Of a DNA stretch of 64,000 nucleotides, positions 38,701 to 48,060 are shown in pieces. Position 1 is the stretch's first letter. The number at the start of each line of letters is the position of its first letter. The notes under the pieces are model-generated. The model was not told the origin of the DNA. It was given only the letters and a program-made list of their open reading frames with translations, and did no database searches. Source of the DNA: Opisthocomus hoazin (lineage: Eukaryota; Chordata; Aves; Opisthocomiformes; Opisthocomidae); contig NC_134429.1 of assembly GCF_030867145.1 (NCBI RefSeq), positions 17,086,615-17,150,614 on the forward strand. Reading direction: 5' to 3'. A program made the translations under genes and the position numbers.

Positions 38701-39854
38701 TGTACGTGGCAATCCAAATGAATTCTCCCAAACTGTTTCTAAGAATGAGTGCAGACTGATCCAGCACATCCCAAGTACAAACAAGAGCTCTGAGGTTCCT
38801 TCTTAACTGCTTCCATCTTGCGTGTAACATCAGTGATAGGTGCTGTGTATTTTGGAAAACCTGACAGAGCCTACTCTAAGAGCTTGTGTGCCTATCAATG
38901 AGTCATTTGATCTAGCCAAGCATTTCTTTCACCTTTTTTTGTTTATATATATGAGAAGTGCATAGGCTCCATCACATAGGCTTGAAGATCATTCTCATAA
39001 AGAACTTCCTGCCCAGAAGCAGGTGAGACAAGACAATTTCTGTTTTGTCACAGCTTGTTTACGTCATTCTATAAAGTTAGAGGTGTTCCCAGGTCTTGCA
39101 GCTTCACAGCACATGGCATTGTGTGCAAAAGCAAACTCTGGAAAGGCAATGCCTCAGTCAGCAAGGAGTTTCAGAGCAGTGATAGGGCTGGTGAAGTTAA
39201 CTGAACTTCAGCAGCATGTTACTAATACCTGAAGCATTTTACAGAAAGAAGAAGTGAACCACAGAATCATAGAATAGTTTAGGTTGGAAGGGACCTTACA
39301 GATCATCTAGTTCCAACCCCCCTGCCATGAGCAGGGACATCTCCCACCAGCCCAGGGTGCTCAGAGCTCCATCCAATCTGGCCTTGAACACTACCAGGGA
39401 GGGGGCAGCCACAGCTTCTCTGGGCAGCCTGGGCCAGTGTTTCACCACCCTCATGGGGAAGAATTTCTTCCTAAGATCTAATCTAAATCTGTCCTCTTTT
39501 AGTTTACAGCCATTCCCCCTTGTCCTATCACTACACACCCTTGTGAAAAGTCCCTCTCCATCCTTCCTGTCGGCCCCCTCAGGTACTGGAAGGATGCTCT
39601 AAGGTCTCCCCGGAGCCTTTAAACCATAGGGAGATGAAGTTGGATAGCAAGCCAGAGCTAAGCAAAAATTCAGGTCTGTTAGTTTAGTTCAAGATTCCTG
39701 TTGCAGCCGCAACACTTCCCATAGTATCAGTACTTTGTTGAACTTGCAATACCAACAAATGAAAGAGCAGAAAACTCACCTGGACGTAGACTGCCTGGGA
39801 GCTGTGCACCAGTAGAAGGACTGCGAGGAGTGTAAAGGACAGAAAGCCTTTCAT
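35648..39854 (-). CDS. GUCA2B: Guanylin/uroguanylin-family hormone precursor (3 exons)
   Basis: Secreted peptide precursor. In this family the processed C-terminal peptide activates the receptor guanylate cyclase GUCY2C, raises cGMP and regulates intestinal and renal salt and water transport. Coding exons on the minus strand are 39854-39780, 36802-36613 and 35715-35648, joined at GT/AG sites with matching phases (0, then 1). The product is 110 residues, close to mammalian lengths of about 112-115. Residues 1 to about 21 form a hydrophobic signal peptide. [19 protein letters not shown] follows, matching the conserved pro-segment start. Cys63 and Cys76 fit the pro-segment disulfide. The end, [16 protein letters not shown], has the family's four Cys (98, 101, 106, 109). 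One residue (Phe) follows the last Cys, a uroguanylin trait, while the pro-segment looks more guanylin-like. The family is secure; paralogue B over A is my inference. The usual Thr between the third Cys and Gly is Ala here. Confidence 0.9.
36613..36802 (-). CDS. GUCA2B: GUCA2 exon 2 (pro-segment)
   Basis: 190 bases, entered from acceptor acatag and left at donor gtatgt (phase 1). It contains [11 protein letters not shown], the two pro-segment Cys and [13 protein letters not shown], all in the order seen in guanylin precursors. Confidence 0.92.
37090..37420 (+). mobile_element. Ancient CR1/L3-type LINE relic in GUCA2 intron 1
   Basis: Heavily worn, but in order it keeps 'gggaatcttcagcctagaag', 'cagagatttacgaaatcgtg', 'gggaatttattttgttcac', 'aaggagctattccttcacat' and 'tggttaagagctgaaatccc'. 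These are landmarks of the old amniote CR1/L3 3' region. It is far more diverged than the avian CR1 copies nearby. Confidence 0.6.
38222..38283 (+). repeat. 31-bp direct tandem duplication
   Basis: A 31-base unit starting agtagtccaagttcaacaag occurs twice back to back without a mismatch (38222-38252 and 38253-38283), inside GUCA2 intron 1. The perfect identity implies a recent local event or an assembly artefact. Confidence 0.92.
39259..39618 (-). mobile_element. CR1 LINE 3' end in GUCA2 intron 1
   Basis: Starts ccacagaatcatagaatag, followed by 'ggttggaagggacc' and an ORF2 tail ('ctgggcagcctgggccag', 'gggaagaatttcttcctaag'). It is in the same orientation as the host gene and belongs to a different CR1 subfamily from the copies at 28.8 and 31.8 kb. 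Confidence 0.88.
39780..39854 (-). CDS. GUCA2B: GUCA2 exon 1 (signal peptide)
   Basis: Encodes 25 residues, from the ATG at 39854 through a Leu/Val-rich signal segment to VYVQ. It ends CAG followed by the donor gtgag, phase 0. The ATG is the first in frame downstream of the TATA box. Confidence 0.9.
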
Positions 39855-40016
39855 AGTGCCTGCAAAGTGTAGCCTTTCCTTACCGGAACAGATTTTCTTT
39901 TCTCTGATTTTGGTCTTTCTCTGTCTTTCTTTTGTGTCTCTCAGACTTTCTCTCTCCTTCTTAGTGCTCAGACTACCCAGCAGTCAGAGCTGTGTGCTCC
40001 CAGTGCAAAGCTGGAG

Positions 40017-40027
40017 CTTTATAAAGA
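40017..40027 (-). promoter_or_regulatory. TATA box of the GUCA2 gene
   Basis: CTTTATAAAGC on the minus strand, about 160 bases upstream of the ATG. This would give a 5' UTR of roughly 130 bases. Confidence 0.7.
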
Positions 40028-40046
40028 CTTCACACAGCACCTGCTT

Positions 40047-40061
40047 GGTAATTCATTAATC
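40047..40061 (-). promoter_or_regulatory. HNF1-like site upstream of GUCA2
   Basis: GATTAATGAATTACC on the minus strand differs at three positions from the palindromic HNF1 consensus GGTTAATNATTAACC. It sits about 20 bases upstream of the TATA box. HNF1 control of mammalian guanylin promoters from a proximal site is established, so position and sequence agree. Functional use here is inferred. Confidence 0.55.
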
Positions 40062-40081
40062 TAAAGTCTTTATTGACGTAT

Positions 40082-41331
40082 AATAAACCCTCAGTGGACT
40101 ATCAGTTATGTGTTCATGAGCAGAGCAGGCCAGTCACACCCAGGCAGACCCTGGGGTTTATGAGTCTCTCCCACTTTGAGAAACTGGCTGTGACACAGGC
40201 AGGCAAAACATTCCAGCCTACAATAAACAAATGGTGGAGAATGATCTAACGCAACGTCTGAAACTCAGTCTCCATATGGGGAATGTACGCAGGTTTCTGG
40301 CCACTTCCTGCAGAACGGTGAGAAAGAGTGAGCTTTGGAAGGAGACAGGAAAAAAAATGGATCTCTTGCGCTGATTGCTGGCCGGTCAGTTCCCTCTTCT
40401 GGGGATTCCAGGTACAACCAGGGTAGCAATGGACCGAGGCCGATGAACATGGGCTGTGCCTGCATATACCCAGATCTAAAATGTCATCTTGCTGCCGCTT
40501 TTTGCAGCACCTAATTAAAATGCACACGTTAAAAGGCACAGGGATTGTCCTGAAGGATAAGGCTGCCATGAATCAAGGCTGTTTCTCTGTGACTTTCAGT
40601 CTTAGCCAGAAACACGGCAAGGTCACACAGATGGAGAAGCATGAACATGCCTCACTCAGCTCAGTTCTGCCCATCAAGCCCAGGGTCTTTCATCGGTGAA
40701 TGATTTCTGGCATATCGTGGCTGTGGAGTAACAACAGACACCATGTCAAACAATCTTCCTGGCCCCAGCAGAACAGAGGAGGGCAACACTCAGCCACTGA
40801 GCAACTTTCTCAAATCTCAGCAATTCTTTGTGCCAATAGAGGCTTTAATTAGTTCTTACTGTATTCCAATCAATTGCTAAGATGAGAGTGAACCCACCAT
40901 GTTGTTTGCTATAAAACTCCAGAAAGTACAGCTGCCTGGAGCTCCCGGGCAGTGGCCTTGTGGGGAGGGAGTGGGACTTCTCCGGTTCAGTATACCCCCT
41001 ACATTTCAGCAAGGCTAAAGCTACCCCTTCGCTGACAGTGCTGGCTGCTGACTGATGACTTTGCTTCTCTCCTCTCCACCAGTCCTGTCTACTCCTCAGC
41101 CACAAAATTTGAACCACTAGAAGCATCTACCACAAAAAGGAGCTTGCTTTCTCTGCTGTTACGCTTTGTCTGCTTTGTACTGCCAAGACCAACAGCCATA
41201 ACCACTTGCAGCTCCAGAGCAGCTCACGCCTCTGCCCTGAATCACTGGGGTATTGCTCCAGGGTGTAACAGTAGAGGGTACAGCACCAGCCTCCTCCTAG
41301 AAGCTTTGCAGAGGTGCCACAGCCCATTACT
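40082..41331. other. Upstream of GUCA2; no second gene recognised
   Basis: I looked here for the neighbouring paralogue exons (four-Cys hormone, [13 protein letters not shown] segment) and found none on either strand. Confidence 0.45.
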
Positions 41332-42520
41332 TCACAGAATCACAGAATCAAAGTATGGCAGGGGTTGGAAGGGACCTCTGTGGGTCATCCAGTCCAACCC
41401 CCTGCCCAAGCAGGGTCACCCAGAGCAGGCTGCACAGGACCACGTCCAGGCAGGGTTTGAATATCTCCAGAGAAGGACACTGCACAACCTCCCTGGGCAG
41501 CCTGGGCCAGGGCTCCGTCACCCTCAGAGGGAAGAAGTTCTTCCCCATCTTCAGGTGGAACTTCCTCTGCTTCCGTTTGTGCCCGTTGCCCCTTGTCCTG
41601 TCGCTGGGCACCACTGGAAAGTGATAGAGGGGATTGTAAGAAATGTCAAACTATAACAAAAAGCCTTAATATTTTCTAGTTTTTAGCAGTCTTTAGTACT
41701 GTAACTTGTATTTCTGCATGCATAGTGATCTAACAATGTAACTGTTACACTAATCCCTGTTTTCTCATTAAGGAATGTAGTGGAAGGACATAGACACAAG
41801 CTATCACTTAGTCGTTAAACAAAATAATTAAGTGAAACAAAAGTGGTCTTGGTTCTTAGCAAATAATCGGGATAATTGTGGGATAAAAGAGACTCCTAAA
41901 TAATTCTGCTCCAGCCAGCTCGGCCTTGGGAGGGCAAATGCGCCAAGCTACAGAGATAAGGAGGCACCAAGAGAGCAACAAGACCGGAGCAAAACACCCT
42001 GAAGGACGTGATATACGTGATCCTGGAACTGAGTGAACTGAGTTTGCGCAGAGACAAAAGTCAATCAGTGAACAGCGTGATGAAGAGGATGGACCTTCAT
42101 CTTGGGACCCCCGAAGACCACCCAAAGATACTAACAGACATGCGTGAAAGATATTTACATATGCTAATTTGTTCCTAGAAATATAATGAATATTTACATG
42201 TGTGATTGTATTTAACCTGAAGCAACAGGGTGTCTGGTGCGCACGTTTGGAGGAGAAATCCCCCGTGTGCCTGGCGCCGCAATAAAGAATCCCTGCTTAA
42301 CAGTGTACATTGTACTGTTAGGATTTTTCCTACCGGAAAGAGTCTGGCCCCGTCCTCCCACCCTGCAGATATTTAGAGGCATTTCTAAGGTCCCCTCTCA
42401 GCCTTCTCTTCTCCAGGCTGAACAACCCCAGCTCCCTCAGCCTTTCCTCATAGGAGAGATGCTCCAGTCCCCTCCTCATCCTCGTAGCCCTTCTCTGGAG
42501 TCTCTCCAGTAGCTCCTCAT
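41332..42520 (-). mobile_element. CR1 LINE split by an LTR insertion
   Basis: The 3' part (41332-41621) ends at 'ctgggcaccactggaaag'. The ORF2 part resumes at 42335 with 'ggaaagagtctggccccgtc' and runs to about 42520. The two pieces join in the order seen in the intact copy at 28.8 kb, so the 713 bases between them arrived later. The 5' truncation coincides with the hexamer tract. Confidence 0.9.
41622..42334 (+). mobile_element. Solo-LTR-like insertion, 713 bp
   Basis: Interrupts the CR1 and is flanked by the 6-base direct repeat GGAAAG (41616-41621 and 42335-42340), fitting a target-site duplication. It begins TG. Late in the insert there is a TATTTAA box (42209-42215), and an AATAAAG polyadenylation-type signal follows at 42281, the order expected of U3-R-U5 on the plus strand. 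The end reads CTACC, not the canonical CA, so it may be mutated or the boundary may differ slightly. No internal viral genes are present. The 6-bp duplication fits ALV-like or ERVK-like avian elements. Confidence 0.75.
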
Positions 42521-42521
42521 T

Positions 42522-42601
42522 TTTCCCTTTCCCTTTCCCTTTCCCTTTCCCTTTCCCTTTCCCTTTCCCTTTCCCTTTCCCTTTCCCTTTCCCTTTCCCT
42601 T
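42522..42601 (+). repeat. (CCCTTT)n hexanucleotide tract
   Basis: About 13 uninterrupted CCCTTT units in 80 bases, directly abutting the truncated CR1. It is not telomeric repeat. The alternating Lys-Gly frame it creates on the minus strand is not a gene. Confidence 0.95.
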
Positions 42602-43250
42602 GTACTTCCCCTACTGTTGGTAGGTCCATTAGAACAGGTTGTCCTGGATAGTGGGGTGGTTTTACAGGATCCTTTATTTCCCTTTTCCCTGGCAGAAGGG
42701 AGGGGGGTCTGGGGTAAAAAGCCGTGAGCCTAGGACATTCATTTACCCACCAGTGGCTGTCAACTTCCGTTACAGCATCTGAGAGCCGCGCTGGCCTTTC
42801 GGTATTGTGGGGTTTGATAACACATTTCAGCAAAACGTTTGTGTGAAATACCCATTGTGTTCCCTCGCCTTTTGCCCCTTCCTGAGCCACCCCGGCAGCA
42901 AAGTGGCTACGGTTATCTGACTGAATTACAATGGTGGGTGAATGGCAGTGTCCCTGGGGCAGACCTGTAAAATAAGCTGCACGCCTTCCCAGGTAAAAAC
43001 AAAGTGGTCTCTGCTTCCTTCAAGGGAACCATAAAAACTGTATCTTTCACGTTAACAGTTGCTAAAATCTGGAGGGCTTTTTCCTGTGTGGTCGCAATCA
43101 GTTCGGCTATGTTAGGCACGGCAGTGGTTAAGGGAAGGGGGTAAGGTTTAACATTTACAGTTTCTGAAGGAGTAATTCTAACACAGGTTGGAGTTAATTG
43201 CTTTGAGGCAGCTGGGAGACAGAATACTCACTCTCCCCCTCCAGTACATC
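42602..43250 (-). pseudogene. Decayed endogenous-retrovirus pol fragment
   Basis: The minus frame at 42913-43119 contains NVKDTVFMVPL, resembling the retroviral reverse transcriptase motif around the first catalytic Asp (usually DVKDMFFMVPL in ERVL-like and gamma-like elements). A worn equivalent of the following segment comes next. Frames are broken, so this is a remnant. The stretch at 42602-42900 reads a Pro-rich frame with [10 protein letters not shown], probably from the same element but unassigned. Confidence 0.5.
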
Positions 43251-43333
43251 CAGGCATGCCCTTCAAGCAAAACAAGCCCCAGAATATCATAATAGCCTTT
43301 GTTGCCAAAAACATCTCTGATCCAAACCTTGTT

Positions 43334-43967
43334 CCCATCTCTGGGAGATATCTCAGCAGAGTCTCAGGTTGATTACGGAGCACACAGATTACTCGAGAAG
43401 GGAAAAATCATCTCAGGTAGCTGTCCTGGAGGAGTCTGCAGTTGCTACCTGGGATATTATGTCTCTAAAACAGGGGTCAAAAGAATTTGGGAGATACCTG
43501 GGAGGAGTCTCGGGTGGATCCCAGAGGAGACAGTGTCCTCGAAAAGAGAAAAATCATCTTGGGCAGCTGCCTTGGAGGAGTCTGAGGCTGCTACCTGGAA
43601 TGTCAGGTTGCGAAAGCAGAGGTGGAAAGACTCTGGGAAATTTCTCAGCAGAGTCTCAGGCTGATTACGGAGCACACAGATTCCTCGAGAAGGGAAAAAT
43701 CATCTCGGGTAGCTGCCCTGGAGGAGTCTGGGGTTGCTACGCAGGACATTCTGTCTCTAAAACAGAGGACAAAAGACTTCAGGAGATGCCTGGGAGGAGT
43801 CTCAAATGGATCTGGAAGAAGACACTTTCCTCTAAAAGAGAAAAATCTCCTTGGGTAGCTGCCTTGGAGGAGTCAGAGGCTGCTACCTGGGATGCCAGGT
43901 TGCGAAAGCAGAGGCGGAAAGACTCTTGGAGATTTCTCAGTGGAGTCTCAGGCTGATTACGGAGCAC
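43334..43967 (+). repeat. Satellite outpost, about 4.3 monomers of 146 bp
   Basis: The same repeat family and orientation as the large array starting at 49108. Monomers alternate strictly between class B (gtcaggttgcgaaagcagag / tctcagcagagtctcagg) and class A (attctgtctctaaaa / gggaggagtctcgggtgga). It begins around 'tctctgggagatatctcagc' and stops abruptly inside a B monomer at 'ggagcaca'. Confidence 0.93.
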
Positions 43968-44579
43968 ATTTGTGCGCAGGGGGTCACTGGCACCTGCTTT
44001 TCACGTACACATCTGTCACCCTTCCCACTGGCAGACCAACGGCAAGTGGTACTGGTTTGCTCTGGTGACGAGTCCGTCCAGTCCAGTGGTGGTGGGTTTT
44101 TTTCATAAGGAACCACCAGTCACATGCAGTTCTGGGGGTGCTACGAACCACTAGTCCACTTTCTTGAATTCTGCCTTATATCTCCTTCCCTTCTCTTTGG
44201 CTTCATCTGCACCCTTATTACTCTTCAAGCAGTGGCATCCTTCTCTTTTGAGGTTGCGGCTCCTTTTCCATTCTGCGCTTCCTTTTACAATTTCCTCCTA
44301 AGTTCCCAGGTTTTGATCTACCAGTGCTCTAAAATGTTCATCTTCAAGCCACCGATGTCGCTCCGTATTGTAAATGTGACCCCCTGTCCTGGGGATAACT
44401 GTATGCTTTACCATTTTGCAGGACTGAAACTTCATTTCCCCTCCTTGATAATTTTTTTCATTAAGAGGCAGCCTAGGACCTGAGTGGGAGGAGAAGTGTT
44501 GATTAGGAACAGCAGTGTACGCTGTTCTTTCTGCTTTCGCTGTGGCAGTGGACATCATGGAAGCAAGAAAAAGGAATGA

Positions 44580-44697
44580 ACCCCAACAAGGGCAGCAGTT
44601 AACAGCTAACGGCGTACTGGCAGGAAGCAGAGGGTTTCTCCATCCAAAGAGAGAGGTACCATGAGAAAGAAACACCTTGGGCACAAGGATTTTGGTT
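44580..44697 (+). repeat. Direct repeat, copy 1 (about 115 bp)
   Basis: Contains 'ggcagcagttaacagctaac', 'agagagaggtaccatgag' and 'aaacaccttgggcacaagga', found again at 45543-45660 with only a few substitutions. In the minus frame both copies stay open and read LVPKVFLSHGTSL, so it may derive from a coding part of a retroelement. No family assigned. Confidence 0.75.
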
Positions 44698-44699
44698 AT

Positions 44700-44990
44700 T
44701 TTGTTCATCTATGGATAAAAGGAGTTAGGGTACCTCATCCAGGAAGACCTCCGAGGAGCACCAAAGACCCTCGAAAAGAGGAAGACATGCGCAGAAGGGT
44801 CTGAAAAGGAGCCAAGAAGAATGACGTCACAGAGTTGCACAACTCATGTAGATCAGAATGAATATGTATTAGACATCTAGAATATGCCTGAATTTCATGT
44901 GTAAATGTAATGAAGAGGCTGGCCTTGGGTGTACTGGATCTGTGGAAAGTCTGCCAAGCACCCAGGCCCTAATAAAACAACCTCTCTGCA
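44700..44990 (+). mobile_element. LTR relic (3' half)
   Basis: Ends with 'caagcacccaggccctaata' running into AATAAAACAACCTC. This resembles the R/U5 part of avian retroviral LTRs with a polyadenylation signal. The preceding 'catgtgtaaatgtaatgaag' resembles U3 of the solo LTR at 42.2 kb only loosely. Boundaries are uncertain. Confidence 0.4.
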
Positions 44991-45302
44991 GAGTGCGTGA
45001 GGACTGGCTCACTGCACGCCGGGTAGAAGCAGCCCCTTTTCGGACAACGCGCTCACACACTCTCACTCCCCTCTCCCCGCTGCGGCTGCCCAGCAGTTTT
45101 TTCCCATTCTTAAATACGTTATCGTCACAGAGGCGCTCCCACTGTCGCTGAGGGGCTCAGCCTTGGCCAGCAGCGGGTCTGTCTTGGAGGCGGCTGGTAT
45201 TGGCTCTGCTGGACATGGCGGAAGGTTCGAGCAGGTTCTCACGGCAGCTACCCCTGTAACCCCACCGCTACCAAAAACTTGCCACGCCAACCCCAGACAG
45301 AA
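44990..45302 (-). mobile_element. Avian LTR-like repeat, second copy, inverted
   Basis: The reverse complement follows the first 240 bases of the element at 32428: 'ggcgtggcaagtttttggta', 'caagacagacccgctgctgg', 'gataacgtatttaagaatgg' with the same TATA-like box, then a gagaggggagtgag stretch. The remainder differs, so it is truncated or recombined. Confidence 0.65.
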
Positions 45303-45542
45303 TGAACTCTTCCTGACCTTTCCTTCTTCTGTGCCACGTTTAGGCACAGCCACACAGCTACACAGAGCCCCTGTTTGGACACCTCTGGGCAGATTTAACA
45401 CTGTCTTCCTCTGCCTGCTCCCGCCCACCGACAGTTCGTTATTCATGGCCCTTGTCTGCTTTCCTGCATTTTCTTTCCCTTGTGTGCCCCAGCCAGTTGC
45501 TGATCCTTGAGTTACAACCAAATGGACAGGCTCCTCGAGAGA

Positions 45543-45660
45543 GCCCAGCAACGGCAGCAGTTAACAGCTAACGGCGCACTGACAGGAAGCAGCGAGTTTC
45601 GCCATCCCAAGAGAGAGGTACCATGAGAAAGAAACACCTTGGGCACAAGGAGTTTGGTTA
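45543..45660 (+). repeat. Direct repeat, copy 2 (about 115 bp)
   Basis: Partner of 44580-44697 in the same orientation, about 960 bases downstream. The interval between them holds LTR relics. Confidence 0.75.
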
Positions 45661-46973
45661 AAAAATTGGTGAACTGGGGTATCAAAAGGTTTGTTTCAAA
45701 GACCACAGTTCCTGCAGCAAGAAGTTGGGGATTATATAAGCCCCGCCAAATGGGTTTGTTCCATTTTATGTAAAAGAAACTGTGGCATGGGAAACTCTTC
45801 CAAAAGGTCCGATTTTCCGTGCCTCACTTTGAAGCAGTGGAGAGAACGGAAGATGCTGAAGGTGGGCAGGGCGCACAGCACCAACATGCTGATGCCAGCA
45901 GCTGCAGGAGTGGTTGAGAACTTTGGAAGCGTGACATTCTGTACTGCCTAGAAACTGCCTTCGTGCAACAAGGCTGGAGAAGGCAGCAGCTCCTTGGTTG
46001 CAGGGTGTTTGGCTGCAGGTTGGGGTTGGATTTCAAAAGAGCAGCAGATTTAGGGTTCTGAAGGTCCAGTTTTTGGAAGAAAATGACGGCTTTCAGGAGA
46101 AGATTACCAGTTGCCTGAAAGTTGATGGCTTTAACATTTTTGCGTCTATTGTGCCAGTATTGAGAGAGTGGAGGAGAAGCCCAAGAGGTGAAAATGGCTG
46201 CAGTTGGGAAGGACCGCTATCTCCATTCTACTTCCCCCTCCGCACAGGTAAGTGCTGTAGACAGAGTGGCTGGTATCCTTGCTTCTCTTGAGATATCCGT
46301 GTTGAAAGGCAGGTTTACTGTGTAAAGTCAGTTGATATGTGACTCTGCCTGGGTCATGGCCGCATCTGTAGATCTCATCTCTGACTTTCAGAAGTGATGA
46401 GAAGAGCTAATGGTCAGTTTCTCCTGTGAACTGGGCTCAGATGATCAAAGGACACAGGAGTTAAAAAGGCACATCAAGATCACTCCTCACTTTCTTCTTG
46501 AATCAAGATTATATTGATTCTGAATAAACAGGCCATGTTTATAATTTCTGCTGCTAGGGACTACCTGAATTTCTGTGAAGTCGGTTATTGAAAACAAATC
46601 CCTTCAAAATGGGTTTGTCCTTCCAAGAAATATTTGGATTGCACCTGGTGAAAATCCAGGGGTGGCTGGAGGGCTCTTCGTTATTGCACCCATTCCGGCA
46701 CTGGTGATTTAGGTGGTAATGCCTGCGGCGTTAATGCCTGGGAGCGTGCCTGCAGTTTGACATCTTGAAAGCTCCCCTGACCTAACTCAAGATATCTGTA
46801 GAGGCATCTGGAGCTTAAGATAACTTTAAAGACAACTTTAAATGTTCTAAAATATCAGAACGTAGTCCCACGAAGTCTTAGTCATATGTTCACAGCGGTA
46901 GAGCGTGTCCTAATCCATTGAGCCCATTTTTATTCTTACATTTACACTACCTGAGAACTGTTTTCTCCTGCAG

Positions 46974-47097
46974 CAAAAGTACGGCCACATTCCCTGTCTG
47001 TGGGAAACACAATGCTCGGGCTGTCTGAAGATCAGTTGCGCCGTCCACCACAGCAAGCCTCGCCATATTAACGGACTCTTTTTGCCACCTAGTAACA
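46974..47097 (+). CDS. ZC3H11A: CCCH zinc-finger exon, ZC3H11A-like
   Basis: A 124-base exon between a strong acceptor (ttttctcctgcag) and a consensus donor (gtgagt), open in phase 0 and leaving in phase 1. It reads QKYGHIPCLWETQCSGCLKI, then SCAVHHSKPRHINGLFLPPS. Spacing Cx8Cx4CxxxH and the trailing GLFLPPS match the third finger of ZC3H11A (IPCYWENQ..GC...C.FHH, DGLFLPPSK). All four zinc ligands are kept. It could belong to a live paralogue whose other exons I mis-assign. Confidence 0.7.
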
Positions 47098-47779
47098 GTG
47101 AGTAAAAGTATTTTCTGAACCATTTCTTCATTCGAGTAAGTAAATACACAAAAATGTCCTTCCAGTGCTTAGTCCCAGTGCTGATGTAATATATATGAAG
47201 GTCAAGAAAGGTAGTATGGCAAACCAGTCAGGTATGATCTGCTATTCCAGCAAGTCCAAGGCAAAGAAAGGAATTGTATTGGCATTTGAAGAGGGTTGTC
47301 AGATGCGTTTTTTTAGCTGTCGTGTTACGCATCTTCCTAACTAGGAGTGCCATGAAAGATGCCGTCACAAAGGGCAGCTTGGGTTACTAAGCTCCACAGA
47401 GTAAAAACGTTGCTTTACTTGAGTATTTGCTAGATGAACTCTGTCTAGTAGTGAAAGCGGTTAGTAGGCAGGGAATCATTGAAGAGAGATGAAAAGTAGC
47501 ATGTGTGGTGGGGGGAGGAGGCTGGTAGGGCCATTTGTAGCCGTACGCATTGATAGAGCACGGCATGGCGTATGGATGAGACCCCCCCTGTATAGATAAC
47601 ATAACAGTGCTGCGTGTGCCGATGCATTTCCAGTTCATTGTTGTGAACACGCTCTTCAGGCTTGAACATTAGACACAGGCTACTGAAGTACAGTGCTAGT
47701 GTGTAAGGCAGTACAGTATCTGAAAATGAGAGTATTTATGGAAAACCCCGCCATCCCAAGTTGGATTTTTTTCTCTCAG

Positions 47780-47949
47780 TCCTGTGTAAGCGGAGCTCTC
47801 ATCTACCAGATGTGCTGGTAGACAGCTGGAACCTGGAACCGGCTAAAAGTCCAGTGCAGGCAGCCAAGACAGAGCTCAGCAATTGGGCCGAAGCAGGAGT
47901 GAGAGCAAGTCAGTATAGCTTGTCAGAGAGGCGTGAACAAGTCTACTAA
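47780..47949 (+). CDS. Candidate next exon of the ZC3H11A-like fragment
   Basis: Follows the acceptor ttttttctctcag and continues the phase-1 split codon from the exon ending at 47097. It reads LCKRSSHLPDVLVDSWNLEP, then KTELSNWAEAGVRASQYSLS, and stops at TAA. The phase match supports the join. Similarity to ZC3H11A is weak except for the last residues. Confidence 0.4.
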
Positions 47950-48060
47950 AATCCAGTTGTTCATGGGCCTTATCTCCAGAGCTGTGGGCAGGTGTCGTAA
48001 GAGAAGCCCAGGCAGACGTTGAGCCAGAAGCAAACCCTCATCTTCCTGAAATTCCGCCAG

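Larger units (their letters stand above)
45780..48060 (+). pseudogene. ZC3H11A: ZC3H11A-like gene fragment, probably decayed
   Basis: The core evidence is the exon at 46974-47097, listed separately, plus a compatible exon at 47780-47949 whose end reads VRASQYSL, comparable to the VKASQLS segment following the fingers in ZC3H11A. Upstream, 45790-45836 reads FSVPHFEAVERTE, a possible worn copy of the first finger end (FRHCEAALGNE). A stretch ending at a clean donor (cacag/gtaagt, 46247/46248) reads CSWEG...FYFPLRTG in a shifted frame and may be a second decayed finger lacking its Cys. A stop after QVY at 47947-47949 cuts the frame early. Known ZC3H11A is a nuclear RNA-binding protein linked to mRNA export. 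The upstream pieces are tentative. The retained introns argue against a processed pseudogene. Confidence 0.5.

Noticed and set aside
40082..41331. Second guanylin-family gene upstream
   Set aside because: No four-Cys hormone exon or [13 protein letters not shown] segment found on either strand.
42522..42601. Interstitial telomere repeat
   Set aside because: The unit is CCCTTT/AAAGGG, not CCCTAA/TTAGGG.
42330..42890. 186-codon minus frame with Lys-Gly repeats
   Set aside because: It fuses a CR1 tail with the CCCTTT microsatellite and flanking ERV sequence; not a gene.
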